Part shown: positions 8,645-16,971 of the stretch, one piece after another
How the letters are laid out: each line of letters begins with the position of its first letter
How positions within the stretch are numbered: the stretch's first letter is position 1
Source of the DNA: Clostridia bacterium
Lineage (GTDB): Bacteria > Bacillota > Clostridia > RGIG7378
Assembly: GCA_017559445.1 (NCBI GenBank)
Contig: JAFYSJ010000019.1
Location: 46,926-110,925 of the forward strand
DNA length: 64,000 nucleotides
Reading direction: 5' to 3'
Program-made: the position numbers and the translations under genes
The notes under the pieces: generated by a model
What the model was told of the DNA's origin: nothing
What the model saw: only the letters and a program-made list of their open reading frames with translations
Database searches by the model: none

Positions 8645-9550
8645 ATGAACAAAAAACATATGGGACTTATGGTTCTCATCTGCGGTCTTGTTGCATTTGC
8701 AATTGCATCTTTTGCAGTATGGCTTTACGCAAACTATGAGTTTGGACAGCAGGATTATTACTACGAAGGTAGTGAAGCCTTTATAGCCGGTGATGCAAAT
8801 TTAGATGCTTCTAACCTTAAATCCATCGAGATCGATTGGCTTAATGGAGATGTTGAAATTGTTGCTTACGATGGTACAGAAATTCAGATTTTTGAATCAA
8901 ATTCTCCATCCAAAAATGAGGATAAGCTTCACTATCACTTGAATAAGAGCGGATATTTGCAGGTTAAGTATTTCTCTTCTAGACAGAATGCAGGTATCTA
9001 CCACAAGGTTGAGAACAAAAAGCTTACTATTAAGGTTCCACAGTCCATTAATTTGAAGGATTTGCAGATTACAGTTACTACAGGTAATGCTTCTTTTGAG
9101 AATATTTCCATTGAGGATAAGCTTTATATTACAGTTATTACTGGTAATGTAGACCTTAATAATTGCAAAGTAAATAGACTTTTCTGTGATGTAACTACAG
9201 GTAATATTTCTGACAACAACAGCTCAGTTCAGCAGCTTGAGGTGGGTGTTGTAACAGGCGATATGTCTTTGGCTGGCAACTACGTTAATGTAGATGGCGG
9301 AGTTACTACAGGTAATATTACATTGGCTTCTGTGGATGCAACTAAGGTTAAGCTTACTGTTACTACAGGTAATATGTTTGTTGACCTTAATGAGGACGAC
9401 AACTTTACTGTTAGATACTTAGTGGAAACTGGTAAGATTGATTTTGGAACATTTGCAGTTCAGACATTGGGCGCATCTCACGTTCAGTATGGAGATGGAA
9501 CAATGGAGATGATTTTGACTGTAAGGACAGGAAATATCCAATTTAAGTAG
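8645..9550 (+). CDS. Membrane-anchored DUF4097 (toastrack/LiaG-like) protein
   Basis: 301 aa. One N-terminal membrane helix (about residues 7-29) is followed by an extracellular domain built of a repeated (T/V)TGN/D motif roughly every 20 residues: ITVTTGN, VITGN, VTTGN, VVTGD, VTTGN, VTTGN, VETGK, VRTGN. This is the beta-solenoid pattern of the DUF4097 family, which often accompanies cell-envelope stress genes. No transporter or two-component neighbour is present here. AAGGAGG precedes the start. Confidence 0.85.
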   Translation: MNKKHMGLMVLICGLVAFAIASFAVWLYANYEFGQQDYYYEGSEAFIAGDANLDASNLKSIEIDWLNGDVEIVAYDGTEIQIFESNSPSKNEDKLHYHLNKSGYLQVKYFSSRQNAGIYHKVENKKLTIKVPQSINLKDLQITVTTGNASFENISIEDKLYITVITGNVDLNNCKVNRLFCDVTTGNISDNNSSVQQLEVGVVTGDMSLAGNYVNVDGGVTTGNITLASVDATKVKLTVTTGNMFVDLNEDDNFTVRYLVETGKIDFGTFAVQTLGASHVQYGDGTMEMILTVRTGNIQFK

Positions 9551-9559
9551 GAGATAGAG

Positions 9560-10279
9560 ATGGCATATACTGAGATTATTAAGATCAAGGATTACCAGCT
9601 TGGTGCAGATGGAACTCTTAGGGATTCCATGATGATGAAGTTTATGCAGCATGCAGCTAGATGCGACATGACAGGTCATGGATGTCCATACGAGTATCTT
9701 GTTAGCAAAAACATGTGCTTTGTTTTAGTTCGTGTTGCATTGGAGAATTATGATAGAGCTGTTTATGATGACGAAATCAGACTTGAAACATGGCCAGAGG
9801 GTCTAAATGGCATTATGTTTGTTCGTAGATTTAATGCTTGGAGAGGTGATCAGCTGATTATGTCTGCTGTTACTCTTTGGGTTCTCATGGACCTTACTGC
9901 TCGTAAGCTCCTTAGACCTAATGCTTGTGGTGTTGAATTCCCAGCTCCAGAGGGAATGACGAATGCTCTGTCTATCCCTAAGAGAGTTTCTACCCCAGAA
10001 TTTAACAACTTAGTTGGTACATATGATGTTAGATATTCCGACATTGATACTAATGGACATTTGAACAATACAATTTATTTAGATATTATTTCTAATTGCT
10101 TGCCAGATCCGTTTAATCAGCATATTAAGTTCTTTAAGATTGATTATTCTGGTGAAGCCAAGATTGGTGAAAAGTTGGAAATTTATTTTGTGGAGGATGA
10201 GGATAAGGTTTGCTATATGCGTAGCATTCGCTCCTCAGACGGACAGCTGTGCTTTACAGCAAAATTAGAGCTTGAATAA
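9560..10279 (+). CDS. Acyl-ACP thioesterase (PF01643)
   Basis: 239-aa double hot-dog thioesterase that releases fatty acids from acyl carrier protein. The N-terminal hot-dog contains LRDSMMMKFMQHAA. The C-terminal one has RYSDIDTNGHLNNTIYLD, with the Asp/Asn/His residues used in catalysis by the plant FatA/FatB relatives. It is nine bases after the DUF4097 gene and probably in the same transcript. It ends at a strong terminator shared with spo0A from the other side. Confidence 0.88.
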   Translation: MAYTEIIKIKDYQLGADGTLRDSMMMKFMQHAARCDMTGHGCPYEYLVSKNMCFVLVRVALENYDRAVYDDEIRLETWPEGLNGIMFVRRFNAWRGDQLIMSAVTLWVLMDLTARKLLRPNACGVEFPAPEGMTNALSIPKRVSTPEFNNLVGTYDVRYSDIDTNGHLNNTIYLDIISNCLPDPFNQHIKFFKIDYSGEAKIGEKLEIYFVEDEDKVCYMRSIRSSDGQLCFTAKLELE

Positions 10280-10282
10280 TTT

Positions 10283-10308
10283 AAATCCCCGAGTTAGTCG
10301 GGGATTTT
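10283..10308. terminator. Bidirectional terminator between thioesterase and spo0A
   Basis: 9-bp stem AAATCCCCG / CGGGGATTT, loop AGTTAGT, T run on one side and A run on the other, so it works for both convergent genes. Confidence 0.85.
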
Positions 10309-10310
10309 GT

Positions 10311-11087
10311 TTATTCAGCAATATTGTATTGAAGTCTAAGTTTATCTGCTGCAATTGCAATAAACTCGGCGTTTGTAGGTTTGCCACGGTCAGTGCTTAA
10401 TGTATAACCAAAGAGTTTGTCATCTGATTTAACAAATCCCTTGTTCCAAGTACTTTCAATTGCATGGCGGATAGCTCTCTCTACACGACTAGGGGTTGTA
10501 CTATACTGGTTAGCAATGGCAGGGTAGAGCTGTTTAGTAATGGAGTTGATTATGTCGTAATCCTTAATGGACAACAGAATTGCTTCACGAATAAATTGGT
10601 AACCTTTGATATGTGCAGGGATGCCAATTTCACGCATGAGCTTAGTTACTGCAATTTCTAATTCTTTGGATGTAACAGGATGTTCAGCAGAAACTTTAGA
10701 TCCTGCTGGAATTTCTGCTATGAGTGACTGTCTAATTCTAGATAATACAATACCTGTATCAACAGGCTTTAACATGTAATAGAAAGCACCCATGGACATA
10801 ATCTTAGTTGTGATGATGTCGCTATTAATTGAGGAGAGAATAATTACTCTCAAATCGTTTCGGCCAAATGTGTTTAGTGTTTCCATTACACCCATTCCAT
10901 CTACAATTGGCAATGCCACATCCATAAGTAAAACATCAGGCAAAAGTTCTTTGATTGATCGAAGAACTTGGTCACCATCTGTACAAATTTTCACAACTTC
11001 TAAATCCTGCTGTGCGTTAATGGCGCAAGCTAAATCCTGTGCAAATTGTGGATTTGTGTCTGCAATTAATACTTTGCTTTTTCTCAT
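10311..11087 (-). CDS. spo0A: Stage 0 sporulation protein A, Spo0A
   Basis: 258-aa master response regulator of sporulation. The receiver domain shows the acidic-pocket Asp10, phospho-acceptor Asp56 (LLMDVALP) and Lys107 (YYMLKPVD). The C-terminal DNA-binding domain carries the family's IKGYQFIREAI, TPSRVERAIRHAIE and GKPTNAEFI segments. The start at 11087 follows GGAGG by six bases; the 29 residues upstream do not belong to the family. A TATAAT on the minus strand (11128-11133) is a possible -10; no convincing sigma-H site was seen. Its presence marks the host as a spore-former or recent descendant. Confidence 0.97.
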   Translation of the reverse strand: MRKSKVLIADTNPQFAQDLACAINAQQDLEVVKICTDGDQVLRSIKELLPDVLLMDVALPIVDGMGVMETLNTFGRNDLRVIILSSINSDIITTKIMSMGAFYYMLKPVDTGIVLSRIRQSLIAEIPAGSKVSAEHPVTSKELEIAVTKLMREIGIPAHIKGYQFIREAILLSIKDYDIINSITKQLYPAIANQYSTTPSRVERAIRHAIESTWNKGFVKSDDKLFGYTLSTDRGKPTNAEFIAIAADKLRLQYNIAE

Positions 11088-11258
11088 ATGAAACCTCCAA
11101 TAAAATTTCTTGCCAGCCATTGATATAATTATACTAAAGATGAGTAGGCAGTTACCTGTTCGAGCCCTAACCACCTTTTATGGCAGGTTTAAATACATTG
11201 CGTTTGAAATCGTCAAGATGTATCATTATGCCTATGACATGGAAGAGGAGTTTATTAC

Positions 11259-11801
11259 ATGAAGCGAGTTATTGTTTTTTTTGCTGACGGATTTGAGGAA
11301 ATTGAGGCGATTTCTGTCGTAGATGTACTTCGAAGAGCAAATGTGCACGTAGATATGTGTTCTATTACTGGAAACCAAGTAGTTGTAGGTTCACATAAAA
11401 TTCCATTGATTAGTGATATGTCGATTAATGACGCAAATGTGTCGGATTATGACGCATGTGTATTGCCAGGAGGTATGCCAGGGGCAGAGACTCTTAGCAA
11501 CAGCCAGCAGGTAAAGGAATTCTTTGTTAAAATGAATGAGCAGGGTAAACTGTGCTGTGCAATCTGTGCTGCACCTATGGCACTTTACAAGTTTGGACTG
11601 CTTACAGGTAAGGTATGTGTATCTTATCCAGGTTTTCTGGATTATGATGATGTTGTCCATGGAACAGGAAAGACTGCTGTTGATTGCAATATAATAACGG
11701 CAACTGGTCCAGCTGCCGCTACTGATTTTGCTTTTGAAATTTTGAAAGCATTAGGTTATGTTGATGAAGCTAATAAGATTAGCAAGGGAATGCTGTTCTA
11801 A
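11259..11801 (+). CDS. DJ-1/PfpI family protein
   Basis: 180-aa protein of the YajL/ThiJ/DJ-1 branch, proposed to act as a deglycase or redox chaperone. It has the alpha/beta fold signature VFFADGFEEIEAISVVDVLRR, LPGGMPGA, and the nucleophile elbow CAICAAPMAL with the conserved Cys. GAGGAG precedes the start. Its stop codon directly abuts the stop of the convergent yneA-like gene with no base between them. Confidence 0.93.
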   Translation: MKRVIVFFADGFEEIEAISVVDVLRRANVHVDMCSITGNQVVVGSHKIPLISDMSINDANVSDYDACVLPGGMPGAETLSNSQQVKEFFVKMNEQGKLCCAICAAPMALYKFGLLTGKVCVSYPGFLDYDDVVHGTGKTAVDCNIITATGPAAATDFAFEILKALGYVDEANKISKGMLF

Positions 11802-12152
11802 TTAGTTATTGGCGTTACAAAGGAATATAGAATCAATAGAAGTACCAGTATCTACTGCAGATGCTGGTATTTTAATTGTAGAATTAGCAACGATTGTATC
11901 GGAGTTAAACTGATTAGCAGACTTGAGCTCATATACTAATTCCCATACGTTGTCGCCAGGATTGCAAAGGGACTCAGCTAACTCATAAACAGAGATCTGA
12001 TCAGTAATAACATATGAAACATACTCTTCAGAAGAACCCATGTCTCCAGTAATTGCATCAAAATTAACAAGAACAACAGAGAGAATAAGCACAGCAAGAG
12101 CAGTGAATAAAACGATAGAGAAACTATTGAAATTAGAATTATTATCTCTCAT
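11802..12152 (-). CDS. YneA-like SOS cell-division inhibitor with LysM-like domain
   Basis: 116-aa protein with one membrane helix (FSIVLFTALAVLILSVVLVN) and an extracytoplasmic LysM-like region (VSYVITDQISVYELAESL through IKIPA). This is the layout of YneA, made during DNA damage to hold back division. The divergent position to lexA and the LexA boxes in its promoter support the call more than sequence identity does. The start at 12152 has GGAGGG seven bases ahead. It could also be an unrelated small LysM protein under SOS control. Confidence 0.75.
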   Translation of the reverse strand: MRDNNSNFNSFSIVLFTALAVLILSVVLVNFDAITGDMGSSEEYVSYVITDQISVYELAESLCNPGDNVWELVYELKSANQFNSDTIVANSTIKIPASAVDTGTSIDSIFLCNANN

Positions 12153-12166
12153 AAACCCTCCAAAAT

Positions 12167-12180
12167 AGAACACTTGTTCG
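12167..12180. promoter_or_regulatory. LexA box 1 (AGAACACTTGTTCG)
   Basis: Matches the Firmicute LexA/DinR operator CGAACN4GTTCG at all but the first base. It lies between the yneA-like promoter and its ribosome site, so it would block early transcription. Confidence 0.8.
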
Positions 12181-12190
12181 GTATGCCCAC

Positions 12191-12219
12191 AGTATAAACG
12201 AACAGATGTTCGATGTCAA
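12191..12219 (-). promoter_or_regulatory. yneA-like promoter with LexA box in its spacer
   Basis: On the minus strand: TTGACA (12214-12219), 17-bp spacer, TATACT (12191-12196). A perfect LexA operator CGAACAGATGTTCG (12199-12212) fills the spacer, so bound LexA must exclude RNA polymerase. Confidence 0.85.
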
Positions 12220-12227
12220 TACATTTT

Positions 12228-12241
12228 AAAACAAATGTTTG
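12228..12241. promoter_or_regulatory. Degenerate LexA box at the lexA promoter
   Basis: AAAACAAATGTTTG matches the operator except at the first two bases and overlaps the lexA -35. It is a plausible weaker autoregulatory site. Confidence 0.55.
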
Positions 12242-12266
12242 CTTTTGTTTGTTTGTGTGCTATACT
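12239..12266 (+). promoter_or_regulatory. lexA promoter
   Basis: TTGCTT (12239-12244), 16-bp spacer, TATACT (12261-12266), 27 bases upstream of the lexA start. Confidence 0.6.
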
Positions 12267-12292
12267 TTCAATATAAATTTTTGGAGGTCGTT

Positions 12293-12943
12293 ATGGCTAC
12301 TTGTAAGAGACAGAACAACGAGGAGAAGATTCTTTCATTTATTAAGGAGCAGATATTAGCTAATGGCTATCCACCATCTGTTAGAGAGATTTGCAGTGCT
12401 GTAGGACTTAAGTCCACATCATCTGTTCATTCATATCTTAAGGAGCTTGAGAAGCAGGGACGTATTAAGTTAGGTTCTGATAAGAAGCGCGCCATGAGCG
12501 TTGTTACTAATGAGGCAGAGCCTGTTGCTAGCCCTAATTATTATGCTAATGAATCATCTACAACTAGTCTTCCATTAGTAGGACGTATTTCTGCAGGTAC
12601 TCCTATTTTGGCTGAGGAGAGTATTGATCAGTACTTTACTGTATCTAGCACTATGCTTCATGGCGAAGAATGCTTCTTGCTCAGAGTGACAGGAGATAGT
12701 ATGATTGAGGCTGGTATCTTGGATGGTGATATGTTAATCGTTCGCAGACAGGATAATGCTAACAATGGAGATGTGGTTGTTGCACTTATCGATGGAGAGG
12801 AAGCTACTGTTAAGACATTCTATAAGGAGGATGGTCATTTTAGACTTCAACCTAGGAATAGCTCTATGGATCCCATTATCGTAGGTAGAGATAATCTTAC
12901 AATTCTCGGAAAGGTTACAGGTCTTATTAGGACCGATATTTAA
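12293..12943 (+). CDS. lexA: LexA repressor
   Basis: 216-aa SOS repressor. The winged-helix DNA-binding domain (SVREICSAVGLKSTSSVHSY) is followed by an S24 self-cleavage domain with the cleavage pair Ala101-Gly102 (GRISAG), nucleophile Ser136 (GDSMIEAG) and general base Lys174 (EATVKTFY). The start at 12293 follows TTGGAGGT. It is divergent from the yneA-like gene with three operators between them. One base separates it from the next gene, so lexA and the cysteine desulfurase may share a transcript. Confidence 0.97.
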   Translation: MATCKRQNNEEKILSFIKEQILANGYPPSVREICSAVGLKSTSSVHSYLKELEKQGRIKLGSDKKRAMSVVTNEAEPVASPNYYANESSTTSLPLVGRISAGTPILAEESIDQYFTVSSTMLHGEECFLLRVTGDSMIEAGILDGDMLIVRRQDNANNGDVVVALIDGEEATVKTFYKEDGHFRLQPRNSSMDPIIVGRDNLTILGKVTGLIRTDI

Positions 12944-12944
12944 A

Positions 12945-14099
12945 ATGCCCATATATTTGGATAATGCTGCTACCACTAAGATTTCACAGGTGGCATTAGA
13001 TGAGTACAATAGAATTTCCCTTGAGGAATATGCTAACCCCTCATCAATACATACAATTGGTTTAGATGCTAAGGCTTTGTTGGAGGAATGTCGTACAGAC
13101 ATTGCCTCCATTTTGGGTGTAAGAGCAACTAATATTTACTTTACTCCAGGTGGAACATATAGCGATAATATTGCTATTTTTACAGCATGTAACAAAGTTA
13201 AGGATCCTCATTCCGCTAGAATTATCACAACTACAGTTGAGCACCATGCTTGTTTGTATTGTTTTAAAGAACTTGAGAAGCGTGGATTTGAGGTTGTATA
13301 CCTTCCAGTAACTGTCGATGGTATTGACCTTGCCAAGTTGGAGGAACTTCTTACACCTAATACTATTCTTGTAAATATGATGCATGTTAACAACGAGACA
13401 GGACATGTTTTCCCTATTTTTGAGGCTGCTGATTTGGTTCACGATAAGTGTCCAGACGCTCTTTTTCACGTAGATGGTGTACAGGGATTCTGTAAGGAAG
13501 ATTTTACTTTGATAGGTTCCCATATTGATTCTTATGCAGCAAGTTCTCATAAGTTCCATGGCCCTAAGGGATGTGGATTCCTGTATATGTCAAATAGATA
13601 CAAGATTACACCTTTCACATTTGGTGGAGGTCAGGAGCGTAATCTTCTTAGCGGTACAGAGGATCTGGCAGGTATTGGCGCTATGACAGCAGCAGCTAAG
13701 GATGCCAAGGAATCTTTACAGGCGAATAGAGAATATGTTGCTAAGCTTAGGGATATGCTTTGGGAGGGATTGTCTACAATAGAAGGTGTGCATCGCATTT
13801 CTTCAGTAGATGGTAGCCCGTACATTTTGAGCGTCGCATTTAAGACTATTCCTGCAGAAATTATGTTAAATGCACTTAACGCAAGAGGTATTTGTGTTTC
13901 TGCTGGTGCTGCATGTGCTGGTAATTCTAAGGGTAGCCATGTTATTGCAGCAATGGGATTGCCAAGAGAGGTTGCTGCTGGAACTATTCGTTTCAGTTTT
14001 AGTACAACTAATACAGAAGATGACATTATGTGTACACTTAAGGCAGTCAATGATATAATCTCAACGGTTTTCACAAGGTTTAATTTTAAGAGAAGATAA
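12945..14099 (+). CDS. Cysteine desulfurase, NifZ-like, partner of ThiI
   Basis: 384-aa class V aminotransferase-fold PLP enzyme that takes sulfur from cysteine as an enzyme persulfide. It begins IYLDNAATTKIS, has the PLP lysine in SSHKFHGPKG and a candidate sulfur-carrying Cys324 in SAGAACAGN. Because thiI is the next gene, this copy most likely feeds 4-thiouridine synthesis, as NifZ does beside ThiI in B. subtilis. A second desulfurase paired with IscU lies at 16964, so the two copies probably serve separate pathways. Confidence 0.9.
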   Translation: MPIYLDNAATTKISQVALDEYNRISLEEYANPSSIHTIGLDAKALLEECRTDIASILGVRATNIYFTPGGTYSDNIAIFTACNKVKDPHSARIITTTVEHHACLYCFKELEKRGFEVVYLPVTVDGIDLAKLEELLTPNTILVNMMHVNNETGHVFPIFEAADLVHDKCPDALFHVDGVQGFCKEDFTLIGSHIDSYAASSHKFHGPKGCGFLYMSNRYKITPFTFGGGQERNLLSGTEDLAGIGAMTAAAKDAKESLQANREYVAKLRDMLWEGLSTIEGVHRISSVDGSPYILSVAFKTIPAEIMLNALNARGICVSAGAACAGNSKGSHVIAAMGLPREVAAGTIRFSFSTTNTEDDIMCTLKAVNDIISTVFTRFNFKRR

Positions 14100-14100
14100 T

Positions 14101-14242
14101 ATATTTAGTGTTTAGTGTTTGGTGTTTGGTGTTTAGTGATTAGTGTTTGGTGATTTGTGGTTAACCTAGGCCTCTATGGTCCAATTGTCATATTTATTGG
14201 TACATTATTCCTTTATTAAACACAAATACACTCAACACTAAC
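14101..14242. repeat. TTTAGTG/TTTGGTG heptamer element with inverted arm
   Basis: The left arm (about 14104-14157) is seven or so tandem 7-mers alternating TTTAGTG and TTTGGTG with one ATTAGTG. The right arm (about 14216-14242) holds the reverse complement type: AAACAC, ACACTC, AACACTAAC. Between them is TAACCTAGGCCTCTATGGTCC. The heptamers recur near 49150-49187 and, in the opposite orientation, near 33605 and 33712. It separates the desulfurase from thiI. Confidence 0.7.
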
Positions 14243-14256
14243 AAATGGAGAAAAGT

Positions 14257-15438
14257 ATGAAAAAGGTTTTAGTAATTAGATATGGAGAGATTGCTCTTAA
14301 GGGACTTAATAGACCTCAGTTCGAATCTCGCTTGATTAAGAATATTCGTCGTAAGGTATTCAAGCTTGGTCCATGCAAGGTTTCTTGCAGCCAGTCTAGA
14401 ATTTACCTTGAATCTGAGATTGAGAGATATCCTTATGATGAGGCAGCTAAGCTTATTTCTGAGGTGTTTGGTATTGTTTCCGTTAGTGTTACACAGTGTG
14501 TACCATCTGAGTACGAGGCTATTTCTAATGCAGCAGTGGAACTTGCTCGTAACGCATACGACAAGAAGGGATTGACAACATTCAAGGTTGAGACTAAGCG
14601 CGGAAATAAGCATTTCCCAATGCAGTCACCTGAGGTTTCTATGAATATCGGTGGCGATATTCTTGATGCAATTCCTGGTATTACAGTAGATGTACAGAAC
14701 CCTCAGTTCACAGTTTATATTGAGATCAGAGAGAGATCCTACGTTTACTTGGATAAGATCCCTGGTCAGTGTGGTATGCCTCTTGGTACAAATGGTAAGG
14801 CTTTATTGCTTATTTCCGGTGGTATTGATAGCCCAGTTGCAGGTTGGATGATGGCTAGACGTGGTGTTGAGCTCGAGGCTCTTCACTTTGCTACACCTCC
14901 ATACACAGGCGAAGCAGCCCTTGAGAAGGTTAAGAATTTGTGTCGTCACCTTTGCGAGTACATCGACAGAATTCAGCTTCACGTTGTTTCTATTACAGAT
15001 CCAATGGTTGAATTTGCTCAGGTATGTCCCGAAGAAGAGACTATTTTGCACATGCGTCGTCTTATGATGATGGTTTCTGAGCGCATTTGTAAGGATAGAG
15101 GACTTCAGTCCATCGTTACAGGTGAGAATATTGGTCAGGTAGCATCCCAGACAATGGAAGCTATTGCAGTTACAGACAATGCAACAGAGATGCCTGTATT
15201 TAGACCTCTTATCGGCATGGATAAGAACGATATTATTGCAATTGCACGTAAGATTGGCACATTTGAGACATCTATTCAGGCTCACGAGGATTGCTGCACA
15301 GTATTTGTAGCAAAGCATCCTGCAACAAGACCTCATCTTGATAGAATTGTTGCATCTGAGCAGAAGGTTGATATGGAGAAGATGGTTCAGTATGCATTGG
15401 ATCATCACGATATTTACGATATTAGGGTTGAGGCATGA
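14257..15438 (+). CDS. thiI: tRNA 4-thiouridine synthetase ThiI
   Basis: Adenylates U8 of tRNA and accepts sulfur from a desulfurase persulfide; may also serve thiazole synthesis. An N-terminal ferredoxin-like/THUMP region (VIRYGEIALKGLNRP) is followed by the PP-loop LISGGIDSPVAGWMMARRG starting near residue 184. The length of 393 aa means there is no C-terminal rhodanese domain, the usual short form in Firmicutes. The start at 14257 has GGAG six bases ahead. The stop overlaps the rarA start by four bases. Confidence 0.95.
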   Translation: MKKVLVIRYGEIALKGLNRPQFESRLIKNIRRKVFKLGPCKVSCSQSRIYLESEIERYPYDEAAKLISEVFGIVSVSVTQCVPSEYEAISNAAVELARNAYDKKGLTTFKVETKRGNKHFPMQSPEVSMNIGGDILDAIPGITVDVQNPQFTVYIEIRERSYVYLDKIPGQCGMPLGTNGKALLLISGGIDSPVAGWMMARRGVELEALHFATPPYTGEAALEKVKNLCRHLCEYIDRIQLHVVSITDPMVEFAQVCPEEETILHMRRLMMMVSERICKDRGLQSIVTGENIGQVASQTMEAIAVTDNATEMPVFRPLIGMDKNDIIAIARKIGTFETSIQAHEDCCTVFVAKHPATRPHLDRIVASEQKVDMEKMVQYALDHHDIYDIRVEA

Positions 15439-16718
15439 GTACAGTAGAGCCATTAGCATATAGGTTAAGGCCCCAGACATTAGATCAGTTTTATGGGCAG
15501 GAGCATATCCTTGGTAAGGGTAAGCTTTTGCGTCGTATGATCGAAGCTGACAGGATTACATCCATTATCCTTTATGGACCTCCTGGAACAGGTAAGACCA
15601 CATTGGCTCGTATTATTGCTAATTGTACTAATGCTACATTTGAGAGACTTAATGCTGTAACTTCTGGTGTAGCAGATATCAAGAGAATTTGCAGTCAAAC
15701 ATCTAATGATTTTCTTAATCCTTCTGGCAAGACTGTTCTCTTTATCGATGAGATTCACAGATTTAATAAGGCTCAGCAGGATGCACTTTTACCTTCTGTT
15801 GAGAACGGTAGCATTGTTTTAATTGGTGCTACTACAGAGAATCCTTATTTTGAAGTTAACAAGGCTTTGATTTCCAGATCATCAGTGTTTATGCTTAAGG
15901 CTTTGGATGACTCTGCAATTGCTAAGATTTTGCAGAGAGCCATTACTGACAAGGAGTATGGTCTTGGCAATTACAACATTAAGGTTGATGATGAGGCTCT
16001 TAATCACTGGGTAACTATTTCTGGTGGCGATGCACGTAGAGCTCTTAATGCTTTGGAACTTGCAGTTTTGACTACTAAGCCATACGAAAGTGGCCTTATT
16101 CACATTGATTTTGCCACAGCGGTTGAGTCTTGTCAGAGCGGTGCCGTTAGATTTGATAAGGATGGTGAGGAGCACTACGATAACATTAGTGCATTCATTA
16201 AGTCCATGAGAGGTAGTAATCCTGACGCTGCAGTTTTCTACTTGGCTAGAGCATTGTATGCAGGAGAGGATCCAGTATTTTTGGCACGACGCATTATGAT
16301 TTGTGCTTCCGAGGATGTAGGTTTGGCTAATAATCAGGCATTGCAGATTGCAGTTGCAGCATCTGAGGCAGTACATCGCATAGGTATGCCGGAGGCTAGG
16401 ATAATTTTGGCTCAAGCAGCCATTGCAGTAGCAGTAAGTCCTAAGTCAAATAGTGCTTATATGGCTATAAATAGCGCCTTGGCAGATATCGAAAAGGGTA
16501 AGAGTGGAACAATTCCAATGCACCTTCGTAATGCACCAGTTAAGGGCATGGAGGATCAGGGATATGGCAAGGGATATAAGTATGCTCACGACTATCCTGG
16601 TCATTTTGTTAAAATGGACTTTTTGCCAGAGGAACTTAAGGGTACTAAGTATTATGAACCATCAGATAATGGCTCTGAAAAAAGAGTTAAAGAATGGTTA
16701 GATTCCTGGAGGGATTGA
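15435..16718 (+). CDS. rarA: Replication-associated recombination protein RarA/MgsA
   Basis: 427-aa AAA+ ATPase of the clamp-loader clade acting at stalled forks. Walker A GPPGTGKTT (48-56), Walker B VLFIDEIHRF, sensor ATTENP, and the C-terminal MgsA tetramerisation part ending in DYPGHFVKMDFLPEEL are all present. It overlaps thiI and is one base ahead of a small membrane gene. Confidence 0.95.
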   Translation: MSTVEPLAYRLRPQTLDQFYGQEHILGKGKLLRRMIEADRITSIILYGPPGTGKTTLARIIANCTNATFERLNAVTSGVADIKRICSQTSNDFLNPSGKTVLFIDEIHRFNKAQQDALLPSVENGSIVLIGATTENPYFEVNKALISRSSVFMLKALDDSAIAKILQRAITDKEYGLGNYNIKVDDEALNHWVTISGGDARRALNALELAVLTTKPYESGLIHIDFATAVESCQSGAVRFDKDGEEHYDNISAFIKSMRGSNPDAAVFYLARALYAGEDPVFLARRIMICASEDVGLANNQALQIAVAASEAVHRIGMPEARIILAQAAIAVAVSPKSNSAYMAINSALADIEKGKSGTIPMHLRNAPVKGMEDQGYGKGYKYAHDYPGHFVKMDFLPEELKGTKYYEPSDNGSEKRVKEWLDSWRD

Positions 16719-16719
16719 T

Positions 16720-16971
16720 ATGTTCAAAAAGATTATGGCAATAATAGCTTTAATAGTTATTGTAGCGCTTATGCTTGACGTGTTTGTTTTGCATTACGCT
16801 CTTGAAATTGTATTGCCCATTTATATAATATTAACGGTGGCAGGTTTGATTTTTTTGGTATATTCCAAATCAGGCGAAGCTACTAGACGTGCTAACGAGG
16901 CTCGTCGTAAGGCGGAGGGTAATGACTCCGATGCCAACACTTTAGACACTATTGAGGATACTAATGAGTAA
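16720..16971 (+). CDS. Small membrane protein, unknown
   Basis: 83 aa. Two close hydrophobic stretches (about residues 4-24 and 28-47) form a hairpin or two membrane helices, followed by a charged tail rich in Arg, Glu and Asp (RRANEARRKAEGN). I do not recognise a family. It sits between rarA (one-base gap) and iscS (8-base overlap) with a plausible GGAG ahead, so it is probably translated in that operon. Confidence 0.65.
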   Translation: MFKKIMAIIALIVIVALMLDVFVLHYALEIVLPIYIILTVAGLIFLVYSKSGEATRRANEARRKAEGNDSDANTLDTIEDTNE

